A DNA stretch of 64,000 bases from Maridesulfovibrio sp. (GCF_963667685.1 NZ_OY763931.1:1007501-1071500), one strand, 5' to 3'. Positions 18,637 to 27,687 are shown, counted from the stretch's first letter. Program-made: numbers and translations. Notes: generated from the sequence alone by a model not told the origin.

Positions 18637-18668
18637 AAGGGTTTAGGATTAATTTCCTAAACCCTTTT
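18637..18668 (+). terminator. Terminator of tRNA-Ser
   Basis: 12-bp stem AAGGGTTTAGGA / TCCTAAACCCTT with a short loop and TTCTTTT tail, 10 bases past the CCA end. Confidence 0.85.
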
Positions 18669-18761
18669 CTTTTGTAAAGATTCTTCAATAGGTGATTTAA
18701 TACGTGATTGATTCCCAAATTGATCTGTTATTCCTTAGAACCGCGCCCCATACAAACAAAA

Positions 18762-18788
18762 AAAGCTCGCGTTTATACCGCGAGCTTT
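18762..18788 (-). terminator. Terminator of the PEP-CTERM-like gene at 18815
   Basis: Minus strand: 10-bp stem AAAGCTCGCG / CGCGAGCTTT followed by seven Ts. Confidence 0.85.
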
Positions 18789-18814
18789 CTCGTTTAACAT
18801 CAGTAATTCTGGAC

Positions 18815-19453
18815 TTATGATTCAACCTTGCGGCGTACTCCAATCAATCCAGCCAAACCCACTCCGAGAATCCAGATGGCACCGGGGATGGGTGTGGGGC
18901 TCACAGATACTGCATTAATGTCAAAACCGTCTCCAGCTGTCCCACCAGATGAACCGGTGACATCAGTTATCTTCAAGTAACTGTATATACCATTGGCGAA
19001 TACAGTCTGCCCACCTAAAGAATCTCCATCCTGATTATAGATAGAAGGACTTAACAATACCCAGGCATCACTGCCCAGATTAATACCTGAGCTTGTCAGG
19101 ACATCATCAGTTGCAGCCCAGACTTGAGCGTATTCACTATAACCATTGGGTCGATTCCAAGTAGTCTCATAAATGGTAACCGGCCCGGTAAAAGTTTTCC
19201 CGAAAGAAAATACCGCGGTTCCGCCCATGCCAAGGCTCAAGAAATTATTATTCCCGCCGACCTCAGCGTTCTGGATGTCAACAGCAGGGGCATTATAGCT
19301 TCCCAACGCATTTAGGGGATTGGCACGGACCGATGTAGAGGAAAGGCCGCTTCCCATAAAATAGTCGACACTACTCGCAAAAGTAGCCGCATGAGCCGAT
19401 ATTGCGAATAAAAGTAATATAAAACACGTAATCAATACTATAAACTTTTTCAT
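18815..19453 (-). CDS. Exported protein with PEP-CTERM-like sorting tail
   Basis: A 212-residue protein with a signal peptide (1-22, ending AHAA), a probable beta-sandwich body of about 150 residues rich in Ser, Gly, Asn and Thr, and a C-terminal sorting tail PTPIPGA, hydrophobic IWILGVGLAGLIG, and RRK. The tail is the same type as in the protein at 1050-1562, but the bodies are not obviously alike. Proteins of this class are delivered to the outer surface and processed by an exosortase; none is encoded here. The body resembles discoidin-like or extracellular matrix-type domains only loosely, so no function is assigned. It is monocistronic. Confidence 0.7.
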   Translation of the reverse strand: MKKFIVLITCFILLLFAISAHAATFASSVDYFMGSGLSSTSVRANPLNALGSYNAPAVDIQNAEVGGNNNFLSLGMGGTAVFSFGKTFTGPVTIYETTWNRPNGYSEYAQVWAATDDVLTSSGINLGSDAWVLLSPSIYNQDGDSLGGQTVFANGIYSYLKITDVTGSSGGTAGDGFDINAVSVSPTPIPGAIWILGVGLAGLIGVRRKVES

Positions 19454-19632
19454 TAGACTCCCTCCATTAGACCAACTCTTGATATTAATTTACATTATTT
19501 CAGCATTAAAATCGACTACTTTTGTGTGAAATATATCCCAGCGAATCAGGCAGTTCGGCAGAATCACTTTAAAACAAAAAACGCTACCCATTGATACGCC
19601 CCCAAATACATCTGCCCGGCACCGAATCAAGA

Positions 19633-19651
19633 TTTGTGAAGCTTTCACAAA
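19633..19651. promoter_or_regulatory. 19-bp inverted repeat between divergent genes
   Basis: TTTGTGAA and TTCACAAA arms (8 bp each) separated by GCT. The half-sites resemble those bound by Rex or CRP/FNR-family regulators, but the spacing (3 bases) is not the canonical one for either. It lies 81 bp before the helicase start and 180 bp before the PEP-CTERM-like gene start. Confidence 0.45.
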
Positions 19652-19731
19652 ATAACATGCTCTTTTCAGCCCTAAATTCGTAGTCGACATGTTCTCTGCC
19701 TTGGGATAAACCGTGCGCAACAGGAGTAGTA

Positions 19732-21081
19732 ATGCTGATCGAAATTTCCAAAGACCTGACCCTGACCGACACACCCGAAGACTTGTTAGACGAAATTAAA
19801 GAAGCCCTAACACTGACAAACCCAGATTATATCAATGCTATTAAGTACCGGGGCCGGGTAGGCAAAAAAATTCCCAAATATATCAAGATGTGGTCAGGAG
19901 ACCGCAAGAAGAGACTTCATTGTCCGCGCGGATTCGGAATTGAACTGCATCAGATCGCGAAAGCGGCAGGAATTGAGCCGAAATATGAAGACAAAAGACG
20001 AGAGCTTGCTCCAGTGGATTTTTATTTCACGGGAGAATTACGCCCATACCAGCAGGCCGCATTAGATTCATTTACCAACCAGACTCAGGGACTGCTCGAA
20101 GCCGGAACCGGGTCGGGCAAGACTGTGATGGCTCTGGCTCTGATCGCCAGTAGAAAACAACCCTGCCTGATCATAGTGCATACTAAGGAACTGCTCTTAC
20201 AGTGGATTGATCGAATTAAGCAATTTCTGGGAGAAGAGGCAGGACAGGTCGGCGGGGGAAAATTCAAACTGAAGCCCTTGACTGTTGCAACCATTCAAAC
20301 AGCACGAAACCGCCTTGATGAGCTAAAAAAAGAATTCGGGCATATTATCGTTGATGAATGCCATCGCACACCAGCCAGTACCTTCCAAAAGGTAGTTACA
20401 AACTTTGATGCTAAATACCTGACCGGACTATCCGCCACACCCTACCGGGCGGATGGACTTGACCGTATGATCAACATGACTCTCGGCCCTGTTGTTCATC
20501 GTGTTAATCCCGATCTGCTGCGCGATACAGGGGCTATTCTCAAGCCGGAAATTTGTACAGTTGAGACTGCCTTCAGGTTCGCTGGCAATCCTTCCGAAGA
20601 ATACCCGCTCATGATGACTGCCATTGCCGAAGACTACCAGCGCAACAAAATCATCGCTGACTGCGTAAAAAAAGAGTTCACTGAAAGCTCAGGGACTTTA
20701 CTCATGGTCGCCGACCGCACAGCACACCTTGATGCCCTCTCAGATCTATTATTCGATCAGGGAGTTGAAATAGCTGTCCTAACCGGGAAAACTCCGGCAG
20801 GAGAACGGGAAGCGATTATTGAAGACTTAAATAATGGCAAGATAAAAGTGCTGGCAAGCACAGCATCACTAATCGGCGAAGGTTTTGACTGTCCGGGACT
20901 TTCCACCCTTTTTCTATGTTCACCAATCAAATCAAAGGGCAGACTGGTCCAGATCATCGGCCGAATCCTCCGCCCCGCAGACGGCAAACGTCCACGTCTA
21001 TATGACTTCGTCGATATCGAAGTCGGAGTACTGAAACACAGTGCCGGATTGCGGCAGCAAATATACGAAGAGATCGTCTAA
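19732..21081 (+). CDS. Superfamily 2 DNA helicase, XPB/Ssl2-like
   Basis: A 449-residue ATP-dependent helicase. Motif I is EAGTGSGKT (Walker A 125-131), motif II is VDECH (208-211), motif III is SAT (234-236), and motif VI is QIIGRILRP near 415. A Q-type segment LRPYQQAALDSF precedes motif I. The N-terminal 95 residues resemble the damage-recognition-type region of XPB-like proteins, but this is a weak resemblance. A short ribosome site CAGGAG precedes the ATG. Such stand-alone helicases are often linked to DNA repair or to mobile defence loci; neither is evident in the neighbours (a YqhD dehydrogenase downstream, a PEP-CTERM-like gene upstream). Confidence 0.85.
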   Translation: MLIEISKDLTLTDTPEDLLDEIKEALTLTNPDYINAIKYRGRVGKKIPKYIKMWSGDRKKRLHCPRGFGIELHQIAKAAGIEPKYEDKRRELAPVDFYFTGELRPYQQAALDSFTNQTQGLLEAGTGSGKTVMALALIASRKQPCLIIVHTKELLLQWIDRIKQFLGEEAGQVGGGKFKLKPLTVATIQTARNRLDELKKEFGHIIVDECHRTPASTFQKVVTNFDAKYLTGLSATPYRADGLDRMINMTLGPVVHRVNPDLLRDTGAILKPEICTVETAFRFAGNPSEEYPLMMTAIAEDYQRNKIIADCVKKEFTESSGTLLMVADRTAHLDALSDLLFDQGVEIAVLTGKTPAGEREAIIEDLNNGKIKVLASTASLIGEGFDCPGLSTLFLCSPIKSKGRLVQIIGRILRPADGKRPRLYDFVDIEVGVLKHSAGLRQQIYEEIV

Positions 21082-21278
21082 GCTACTTTTAAATATTCAT
21101 TTTATCCTGCAAAAACTGCTGTATTCTGTGGTATCCTGCGTACCAATATCCGAAAAATTGGATTAACTAAAAATGATCCGCGTGCAAATACAAGATAAAA
21201 TGGTTATAAAAAGATCATTAAAAATAAAGTCCATCTGACTACAGACTAAATCAAACAGCACTAACACAAGGAGTAAAC

Positions 21279-22451
21279 ATGCTTAACTTTTCATTCTACA
21301 ATCCGACTAACATTCTTTTCGGCGACGGCCAGCTTAAAGAACTGGACAATCTTGTTCCTGCAAATGCAAAAGTGCTTATCACATACGGTGGCGGCAGCGC
21401 CAAAAAGACCGGGTTACTCGACAAGGTAAAAACAGAGCTTTCCAAAAGCGATCGAACAGTAATGGAATTCGGCGGAATCCCTGCCAACCCTAAATTTGAC
21501 GTAGTAATGGAAGCTGTAAAAATAGTGCGGGATGAAAATATAGACTTTATCCTTGCCGTGGGCGGAGGTTCCGTTATTGACGGCACCAAATTTATTGCCC
21601 TGGCAGCCCCGGCTAAAGAATATGAAGGACGCGAACGGGAACTGATGAAATTTGGTTTTGCCCCTGTCCCTGTCGACTGTGCTGTTCCCTTCGGAACCGT
21701 TTTGACTCTTCCGGCCACAGGATCAGAGATGAATAACGGAGCTGTAATCAGTGACGGAGAAGACAAACTTCCCGTTATGTCAAATCACACTTTCCCTAAA
21801 TTCTCCATACTTGATCCTAAAATCACCTTCACCCTGCCTAAGACTCAGGTAGCAAACGGCGTGGTCGATACCTTTATACACACCATTGAGCAATACCTGA
21901 CCTACCCGGCAGAAGGACGCTTTCAGGATCGCACCGCGGAAGGAATCCTCCAGACTCTGATAGAAATAGGTGAAACGACAGTTAATGAGCCTGAAAATTA
22001 TGACGCCCGTGCCAACCTCGTCTGGTGTTCCACTATGGCACTGAACGGCCTTATCGGTGCAGGCGTGCCACAGGACTGGACAACTCATATGATAGGTCAT
22101 GAGCTGACTGCACTGACCGGGCTGGACCATGCAAAAACACTGGCTGTAATGCAGCCTGCCAACTGGAAAACTCGCCGCGAAGAAAAACGTGAAAAATTAA
22201 TTCAGTACGCAGAGCGTGTATGGAATATCCGCGAAGGCAATGATGACGCACGAATTGATCAGGCTATTGCCAAAACAGAAGAATTCTTCCACAGCATCGG
22301 CATGCATACACGTCTCTCCGATTACGAAATTGGTGAGGAAATTATTGACCGCGTAGTTGCCGGCCTTGAAAAACACGGCATGACCAAGCTATCTGAACGG
22401 GGTGATGTAACACTTGAAGTTTCCCGCAAAATGCTGGAAACTGCCCTGTAA
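21279..22451 (+). CDS. Iron-containing alcohol dehydrogenase, YqhD type (NADPH-dependent aldehyde reductase)
   Basis: Group III metal-dependent dehydrogenase reducing aldehydes to alcohols. The 390-residue protein has GGGSVIDGTKF (95-105) for nucleotide binding and the four metal ligands of this family at Asp197, His201, His270 and His284, all shifted by +3 relative to E. coli YqhD (194, 198, 267, 281). The GGGSAKKTG segment at 37-45 matches the NADPH-type coenzyme pocket of YqhD rather than the NAD type. An AGGAG site precedes the ATG. It could act in aldehyde detoxification or fermentation; substrate is unknown. It shares a bidirectional terminator with the convergent gene. Confidence 0.9.
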   Translation: MLNFSFYNPTNILFGDGQLKELDNLVPANAKVLITYGGGSAKKTGLLDKVKTELSKSDRTVMEFGGIPANPKFDVVMEAVKIVRDENIDFILAVGGGSVIDGTKFIALAAPAKEYEGRERELMKFGFAPVPVDCAVPFGTVLTLPATGSEMNNGAVISDGEDKLPVMSNHTFPKFSILDPKITFTLPKTQVANGVVDTFIHTIEQYLTYPAEGRFQDRTAEGILQTLIEIGETTVNEPENYDARANLVWCSTMALNGLIGAGVPQDWTTHMIGHELTALTGLDHAKTLAVMQPANWKTRREEKREKLIQYAERVWNIREGNDDARIDQAIAKTEEFFHSIGMHTRLSDYEIGEEIIDRVVAGLEKHGMTKLSERGDVTLEVSRKMLETAL

Positions 22452-22489
22452 TCAAAGATTAGAGACAATAAAATTTAGTATCAAAAACC

Positions 22490-22523
22490 AAAAGGCATCC
22501 CGTTTTTAAAACGGGATGCCTTT
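22490..22523. terminator. Bidirectional terminator between yqhD-like and CoA-disulfide reductase-like genes
   Basis: 13-bp stem AAAGGCATCCCGT / ACGGGATGCCTTT with A-rich and T-rich flanks on both sides. Confidence 0.85.
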
Positions 22524-22550
22524 CATTTTATAAAATAATCCAGCTAGAAA

Positions 22551-24245
22551 CTACATCTCAACTTTGAATGGCCAGCCCATTATGCCGCCTTCCATAACTT
22601 TGACATTGGTCCAGCCTTCTGCTTCAAGCACCCGCTGGGCTTCATATCCACGCATGGAAATTTTGCAAAAGGTTATGATTTCAGCATCCTTATCCTGTGG
22701 CAGTTCTTCCAGACAATTCCTAAGCTTGCCCAGAGGAATGAGCTTTTCCCCAACATTTAGACGCATTTCTTCAAATTCATTTGGTGCACGAACATCAAGG
22801 ATAAAAGGCTTCTCACCTGCATCCAGTTTTTCCTTAACCTGAGCATTGCTGATTCCGGTCATCTGTCCGGCAATCTTATTATCAAGGATATGTGCTGTGG
22901 TGATGAAATGATCAATGGCAAGCGAGAACGGCGGAGCATAAGGCAAATCAGCCATGCCGATCTCATAGATGGTGTTACCGTTCATAACAGCCATGGCAGC
23001 TTCTGCCAGCTGACGGTTGACCTCACCGGGGCCTACGCACTGGAAACCGAGAATCCGTCCGGTATTTGCATCGGCGACCATTTTGGAGACCAGAAGCTTG
23101 GCTCCCATAAAACCGGGTTTATCAGGGCTGGCATTGGTTGCGGTGACGACCTCATATCCCTCGGCCTTAGCACGCTGCTCGGAAAGACCTGTAGCTCCGG
23201 CACTAAGGTCGAACACCTTGCAGATACCGCTGTTTACTGTGCCGGGGAACTTCTGTTTGTCACCACGGGCGATGTTGTCAGCAACCACTCTGGCCTCAAG
23301 GTTTGCAAGGTCACCGTAAGGAGCAAAAGTCTTTTTACCTGTGATACGGTGGTTGATTTCAACGCAGTCCCCGGCAGCATAAATATCCGGGTCGGAAGTA
23401 CGCATGAATTCGTCAACAGCGATGCCGCCGAATCCGCCAATCTCAATGCCGGCATCAGCAGCAAGCTTAGAGTTAGGAACAACTCCGATAGCAACGACTG
23501 CCAATTCGCAAGGAACTACTGATCCGTCATTAAGTTTGACCCCGGTCAACTTGCCGTTTTCACCTACAAATTCAGCGACACCGTTATCTGTATGGACGTT
23601 TACTCCCTTGGAGGCGACATGCTTTTCCACCAGCTTGGCAATCTCCCAATCAAGGAACATAAGCAACTGGGAAAGCATCTCTACAACATTTACGTTCATG
23701 CCGGATTCAGAAAGAGCCTCGCAGACTTCAATTCCAATCAAACCGCCGCCGACAATAACAGCATTTTTTACTTTACCTGAATCAACCAGCTCACGAAGCT
23801 TATCCGCATCACGCATTTCCGAAAGAGACCGGACTCCTTCAAGTTCAATCCCCGGAATGGGAGGACGGCGCGGAGTGGCCCCGGTGCAGAGCACAAGTTT
23901 ATCATATTCAACAGTGGACGATTCCCCGGTGACTATGTTGGTACAGGCAACTGTCTTATTCTGACGGTCAATGGAGGTAACTTCGGTATTGACCCTCGCG
24001 TTCACACCCTTGGCTGCAGCAAAGAAAGACTCATCTCGTACTACTCCGGTCGGCGTTGCAAGAAGAGCATTTCGCTCATCGAAATTACCGCCGATGTAAT
24101 ACGGGTAACCGCAGGAAGCCATTGATAGTTCCGGGGCTTTCTGAAGCAGTGTAACTTCAGCCCCGGCATCAAGGCGTTTGGAACGGGCTGCTGCCTTCGG
24201 TCCGGCGGCAGAACCGCCGATCACAACTATTTTTCTAGAACTCAT
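22551..24245 (-). CDS. CoA-disulfide reductase-like flavoprotein with C-terminal rhodanese domain
   Basis: A 564-residue fusion. The N-terminal part is a two-dinucleotide-domain FAD/NAD(P)H oxidoreductase with FAD motif IGGSAAGPKAAA (9-20), the redox cysteine Cys45 in SMASCGYPYYIGG typical of CoA-disulfide reductases, NAD motif VIVGGGLIGIEV, and a second FAD motif YAAGDCVE. The C-terminal rhodanese-like domain (about 465-564) has its active-site Cys527 in ITFCKISMRG. Known relatives reduce CoA-disulfide, CoA-persulfide or polysulfide (Npsr/CoADR-RHD), so a role in sulfur handling or oxidative defence is plausible. A perfect FNR-type half-palindrome sits about 100 bp upstream of the start (24343-24356). 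Confidence 0.9.
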   Translation of the reverse strand: MSSRKIVVIGGSAAGPKAAARSKRLDAGAEVTLLQKAPELSMASCGYPYYIGGNFDERNALLATPTGVVRDESFFAAAKGVNARVNTEVTSIDRQNKTVACTNIVTGESSTVEYDKLVLCTGATPRRPPIPGIELEGVRSLSEMRDADKLRELVDSGKVKNAVIVGGGLIGIEVCEALSESGMNVNVVEMLSQLLMFLDWEIAKLVEKHVASKGVNVHTDNGVAEFVGENGKLTGVKLNDGSVVPCELAVVAIGVVPNSKLAADAGIEIGGFGGIAVDEFMRTSDPDIYAAGDCVEINHRITGKKTFAPYGDLANLEARVVADNIARGDKQKFPGTVNSGICKVFDLSAGATGLSEQRAKAEGYEVVTATNASPDKPGFMGAKLLVSKMVADANTGRILGFQCVGPGEVNRQLAEAAMAVMNGNTIYEIGMADLPYAPPFSLAIDHFITTAHILDNKIAGQMTGISNAQVKEKLDAGEKPFILDVRAPNEFEEMRLNVGEKLIPLGKLRNCLEELPQDKDAEIITFCKISMRGYEAQRVLEAEGWTNVKVMEGGIMGWPFKVEM

Positions 24246-24342
24246 ATGTTTCTCCTTTTCACTTTCAGCTTGTTACACAAATATTAGACCTTGAAATTTC
24301 GTAATAGCAGAAAGCACTTTAAACAACCACAGCCAAAGCGCA

Positions 24343-24356
24343 TTGATCGAGATCAA
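24343..24356. promoter_or_regulatory. Perfect FNR-type binding-site match
   Basis: TTGATCGAGATCAA fits the FNR consensus TTGAT-N4-ATCAA exactly and lies in the 24246-24584 divergent gap, 98 bp upstream of the CoA-disulfide reductase-like gene and 229 bp from the PAS gene. Which CRP/FNR-family regulator uses it cannot be told from sequence. Nothing else in the 339-bp gap is persuasive. Confidence 0.55.
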
Positions 24357-24584
24357 CAAAAAACATTTTTCAGAAGAAACACATATGATTAGGTTTCCAT
24401 GCTATGAAAATTACCGACGACATCAATGTTTTAAAATAATTATCATTCCGAGCCCTGAAAACATTCAATAATCTGATATAACAATAACAGTTGACGAACA
24501 TATATCCACTAAGATTTATTTCTAATAGACGAAAAAGTCATACTCACATATATTCTTTGCAATAATATTTTCAAAAGGTGGACT

Positions 24585-25340
24585 GTGAACTCTTTTAAGC
24601 CGACATATGAAGAACTTGTACAGCGTATAGATGAACTTGAAAGCCAAATCCGAATGGCTGAACAAGAAGATTGTCCACGGTCTCTTTTGAAACCAGCTGA
24701 CAATCCAGCCTATATGCAAAAACTGTCGAATGATAAAAGCTATATGGACGCACTCTTCAACTCCACCCTCAATGGAGTCATTGTGGTCAATGCTGAAACA
24801 CGTAAAATAATCGATATCAACAAAACAGCTCTTGATATGCTAGGCCGTTGCAAACAAAACGTCGTAGGCTACGAATGCCACAACTTTGTTTGCCCGGCAG
24901 AAAGGGGAAAATGTCCTATTGCCGACTTAGGTCAGACCGTAGACAGAGCAGAAAGAATTTTGCTTACTGCCAACGGCGGAAACTGTAAAATTCTTAAATC
25001 GGTTAAGACCATAACCTTCGCAGGGAAAGAGCTTTATATTGAAAGCTTTATTGATATTACGGATCTGAAAGAAATAGAACAAACCCGAGAGGAATTGATT
25101 GAAGATCTTTCAGCTGCATTGGAAAAGGTCAAAGTACTCAGCGGGTTGATGCCGATTTGCGCTAAGTGCAAGAAAATTCGCGATGACAAAGGTTATTGGA
25201 ACAATCTCGAATCATATATCGAAAAATACTCTGAAGCATCTTTCAGCCATGGACTATGCCCGGAATGCTCGGATGCTATGTATGGGGATCAGGACTGGTA
25301 TATAAAAGGCAGAAAAAAAAGGAAATCCGGTAAAAAATAA
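24585..25340 (+). CDS. PAS-domain protein with cysteine-rich C-terminal module
   Basis: A 251-residue soluble protein. An N-terminal coiled-coil-like stretch (about 1-35) is followed by a PAS domain (about 48-165) that contains an unusual set of cysteines (CHNFVCPAERGKCP, and NGGNCKILKS). The C-terminal module (about 190-240) has IC-x-x-C and CPEC pairs around RDDKGYWNNLESYI, a motif that recurs at the ends of many sensor proteins in Desulfovibrio-type genomes. The two Cys pairs might bind zinc or a metal centre, but no metal is proven. There is no kinase, GGDEF or methyl-accepting domain, so the output partner is unknown. The start is GTG at 24585, preceded by AAAAGGTGG. Confidence 0.75.
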   Translation: MNSFKPTYEELVQRIDELESQIRMAEQEDCPRSLLKPADNPAYMQKLSNDKSYMDALFNSTLNGVIVVNAETRKIIDINKTALDMLGRCKQNVVGYECHNFVCPAERGKCPIADLGQTVDRAERILLTANGGNCKILKSVKTITFAGKELYIESFIDITDLKEIEQTREELIEDLSAALEKVKVLSGLMPICAKCKKIRDDKGYWNNLESYIEKYSEASFSHGLCPECSDAMYGDQDWYIKGRKKRKSGKK

Positions 25341-25341
25341 A

Positions 25342-25372
25342 AACGGACACAAGCTTCCAGCCTATGTCCGTT
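25342..25372 (+). terminator. Terminator-like hairpin after the PAS-Cys gene
   Basis: Stem AACGGACA / TGTCCGTT with a 15-base loop and CTTCT tail; weaker than the others. Confidence 0.5.
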
Positions 25373-25397
25373 CTTCTCAAGTAATTCTTGAATATGC

Positions 25398-25793
25398 TTA
25401 ATTGGGCAACTTACGAGGCATTTTTTCCGGCGCAGGATCAGCGATATCGCCATAAGCCTGACGACCTTCGTGACCTTCAGGAAGATGCTGAGTTACAGGC
25501 ATGCCCTCTTCGTTAACAAACAGCATGCAATGACAGTATTTGTATGCCTTCATATCGGAACAAGGACAGAGCCATTCACGTTCCGCTACAGCCTGCTGCT
25601 TATCAGGATAAAAACGGCAAGGACAGAGAGGACGCTTCAGTTCGTCCAGATGCATCGCCAATCCGGTAGTAACAGCTTCGGAAACATCCTTCATGGGATG
25701 AAGGTTCAACCCGGTACGTTTACAATACTTCTCCACGTAAGAGGAGACCAATTTTACATTTTTTTCTGTAGGCTTAGACAAATCTTTCACCAT
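25398..25793 (-). CDS. Ferredoxin-thioredoxin reductase, catalytic subunit
   Basis: Receives electrons from ferredoxin through a 4Fe-4S cluster and reduces a thioredoxin disulfide. The six cysteines fit the FTR signature exactly: CPC, then 16 residues, CPC, then 8 residues, CHC (residues PLCPCRFYP, WLCPCSD, YCHCML). I choose the Met at 25793 (MVKDLSKPTEKN), giving 131 residues, because it begins the conserved fold; the frame remains open to 25880 with no ribosome site at any candidate start, so the N-terminus is uncertain. There is no variable subunit or thioredoxin next to it, as is usual in non-photosynthetic anaerobes, where stand-alone FTR is known. Confidence 0.9.
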   Translation of the reverse strand: MVKDLSKPTEKNVKLVSSYVEKYCKRTGLNLHPMKDVSEAVTTGLAMHLDELKRPLCPCRFYPDKQQAVAEREWLCPCSDMKAYKYCHCMLFVNEEGMPVTQHLPEGHEGRQAYGDIADPAPEKMPRKLPN

Positions 25794-25929
25794 AGATATT
25801 GATAGTTTTAAATTAAATACGGACAAACTGCATATGCACTTTCTCGTGCTCATGCAGCGGTTTTTTAGCATCCATTGCAATAGAAAGAAAGGGAGAAATT
25901 CTCTGCAGATTTACAAGCGTCCCTTAAAA

Positions 25930-26634
25930 TCAGGGACGAGTCAAAAGAGGAAGCAGTTCCGAAATATTATTCAATTCAACATAATCCCGGCCGCGCATAT
26001 CATCCTCACACACAACTTCATGCACCCATGTAGTATGAAAAGGAATATGCGCAGCACTGGCCCCGATGCACACAACAGGAAGAACATCTGACTTAACCGA
26101 ATTACCAACCATAAGAAACTCATTAGGATTAATATCATGTTCACTTAGAATCCGCTCATAGGCAGCCTCATCTTTCTCAGGAAGAATTTCTATATGCTCA
26201 AAAAAATCCGACATACCGGAAAGGACAATTTTGCGCTTTTGTTCTGCAAAGTCACCTTTGGTTATCATGAACAGACGATAATCAGGCTCGAGAACATGCA
26301 AAACATCTTTAACACCTGCGATGAGTTCAACAGGCTTTGTAAGCATATCCCTGCCTAACGCTATAAGAGAATCCAATTCAGAGCTCTTGATTTTACCCGG
26401 AACAATTTTGTTTGCCGCCTCAATCATTGAAAGAACAAAACTCTTCACGCCGTAGCCAAAAGCTGGGATATTACAGGTCTGGGTCAGCTCCAGCGTCTCC
26501 AAAAACTTATCCTCCGGCACATATGAGGAAAAAAGGCGTGCAGCTGCTGATTTTGCCTCACCAAAATATGTTTCATTGACCCACAAAGTATCGTCAGCAT
26601 CAAAGGCTACAGCCTTAATTGTTCCATAAAACAT
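25930..26634 (-). CDS. HAD-family hydrolase (phosphatase-like)
   Basis: A 234-residue HAD hydrolase of subfamily I: nucleophile motif AFDADDTLW (Asp12, Asp14), motif II in MITKG (Thr/Lys), and motif III/IV in VGNSVKSDV. An alpha-helical cap of about 100 residues lies between motifs I and II, which fits small-molecule phosphatases or dehalogenases (HAD-IA). Substrate cannot be told. A 7-bp hairpin (25918-25924 with 25932-25938) overlaps the stop codon. It lies 136 bp downstream-strand from the FTR subunit but each has separate context. Confidence 0.85.
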   Translation of the reverse strand: MFYGTIKAVAFDADDTLWVNETYFGEAKSAAARLFSSYVPEDKFLETLELTQTCNIPAFGYGVKSFVLSMIEAANKIVPGKIKSSELDSLIALGRDMLTKPVELIAGVKDVLHVLEPDYRLFMITKGDFAEQKRKIVLSGMSDFFEHIEILPEKDEAAYERILSEHDINPNEFLMVGNSVKSDVLPVVCIGASAAHIPFHTTWVHEVVCEDDMRGRDYVELNNISELLPLLTRP

Positions 26635-26796
26635 TCATACTCTCCTTGCGCAGAGACTAACCACTGACTACAGCAAGTCAAATTCCTAGCCTCAAGAGAC
26701 ACTCAGCTATGACCAGAGCCTTGAATAATTTCTATGACAAAACACAAACAGCTACAAAACATCCCTGTATGGAAATTCAACAAAAAAAGATAAAAA

Positions 26797-27687
26797 TCAT
26801 ACTAACTGCTGATATTTACCCCGTACATGTTCACGAAAAACAGAGGGGCTGAAACCTGTCTCGCGCTTGAAGAACTTACCGAAATACGAAGGATCATCGA
26901 ACTTAAGCTCATAGCATATTTCAGAAATATTGAGATCGGAATTCGCGAGCATGCGTTTAGCGGAAATGATCAGTTCATTACGCACAATCTGTCCGGGTGT
27001 CAGACTGGTTGCTTCTTTAATCACCGTACGAAGTCTACTGACACTGACGTTCATGACTTTCGCGTAATCCTGTACCCGCAGTTGCTGGCTGTGATCCGCA
27101 GCAACCAGTTTCTTGAATTCACGGACAATACGGTTCTCGGTCCGCGCTCCCGGTCCATTTAAGCGATCAGCAAACATCCGTTGCAAACCTACCATAAAGA
27201 TATGAAAGTAGGACCGCAAGACGGTTTCAAATCCTGTTGCACGCTCACAGAATTCCCGGAAAATACAGGAAAGAACACGGGATACCTCCTCTTTCTGCCC
27301 TGAGGAAAGCATAAACATAGGAGAATTAACCACACTATTGAAGAAATCCAACTCAAAAGCATTATGTACTGGAGCTTCAGGAGATTTTAAGAACTCATCG
27401 ATGAAAACCATAACAAAGCCTTCAACGCTGTCATCAGGATTCCACAAATGTAACTGTCTCGGAGACACAAAATACAAAGAGCCTGGAATAATATCATATG
27501 TCTCGAAATCAATAACACAACTGCCGGAGCCGGAAGACACATAATGTACTACATAGAAATCATGCATATGAGGCTCTTGAACATCACTGATCTGACATCC
27601 TGTTCCGTCAGTAAAGGGATAAATTTTAAAACTGGAATTTATACCAATTAATTCATCTGCTTTGTATAGTATATGGCTCTCTTTCAT
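26797..27687 (-). CDS. AraC-family transcriptional regulator
   Basis: A 296-residue regulator with an N-terminal cupin-like sensing domain (about 1-140; HMHDFYVVHYVSSG is the metal/ligand-type strand) and a C-terminal AraC DNA-binding domain of two helix-turn-helix motifs (about 195-292): MNVSVSRLRTVIKEATSLTPG and the second helix LNISEICYELKFDDPSYFG-KFFKRETGFSPS. The ligand and targets are unknown. It is divergent from the PH-domain gene (189 bp gap), which is the closest candidate target besides itself. Confidence 0.9.
   Translation of the reverse strand: MKESHILYKADELIGINSSFKIYPFTDGTGCQISDVQEPHMHDFYVVHYVSSGSGSCVIDFETYDIIPGSLYFVSPRQLHLWNPDDSVEGFVMVFIDEFLKSPEAPVHNAFELDFFNSVVNSPMFMLSSGQKEEVSRVLSCIFREFCERATGFETVLRSYFHIFMVGLQRMFADRLNGPGARTENRIVREFKKLVAADHSQQLRVQDYAKVMNVSVSRLRTVIKEATSLTPGQIVRNELIISAKRMLANSDLNISEICYELKFDDPSYFGKFFKRETGFSPSVFREHVRGKYQQLV

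Noticed and set aside
18447..18718. Minus-strand frames across tRNA-Ser, including a GGEGGIRTHV-like peptide
   Set aside because: This is the well-known false protein read from the reverse of a tRNA-Ser gene; the tRNA explains the region.
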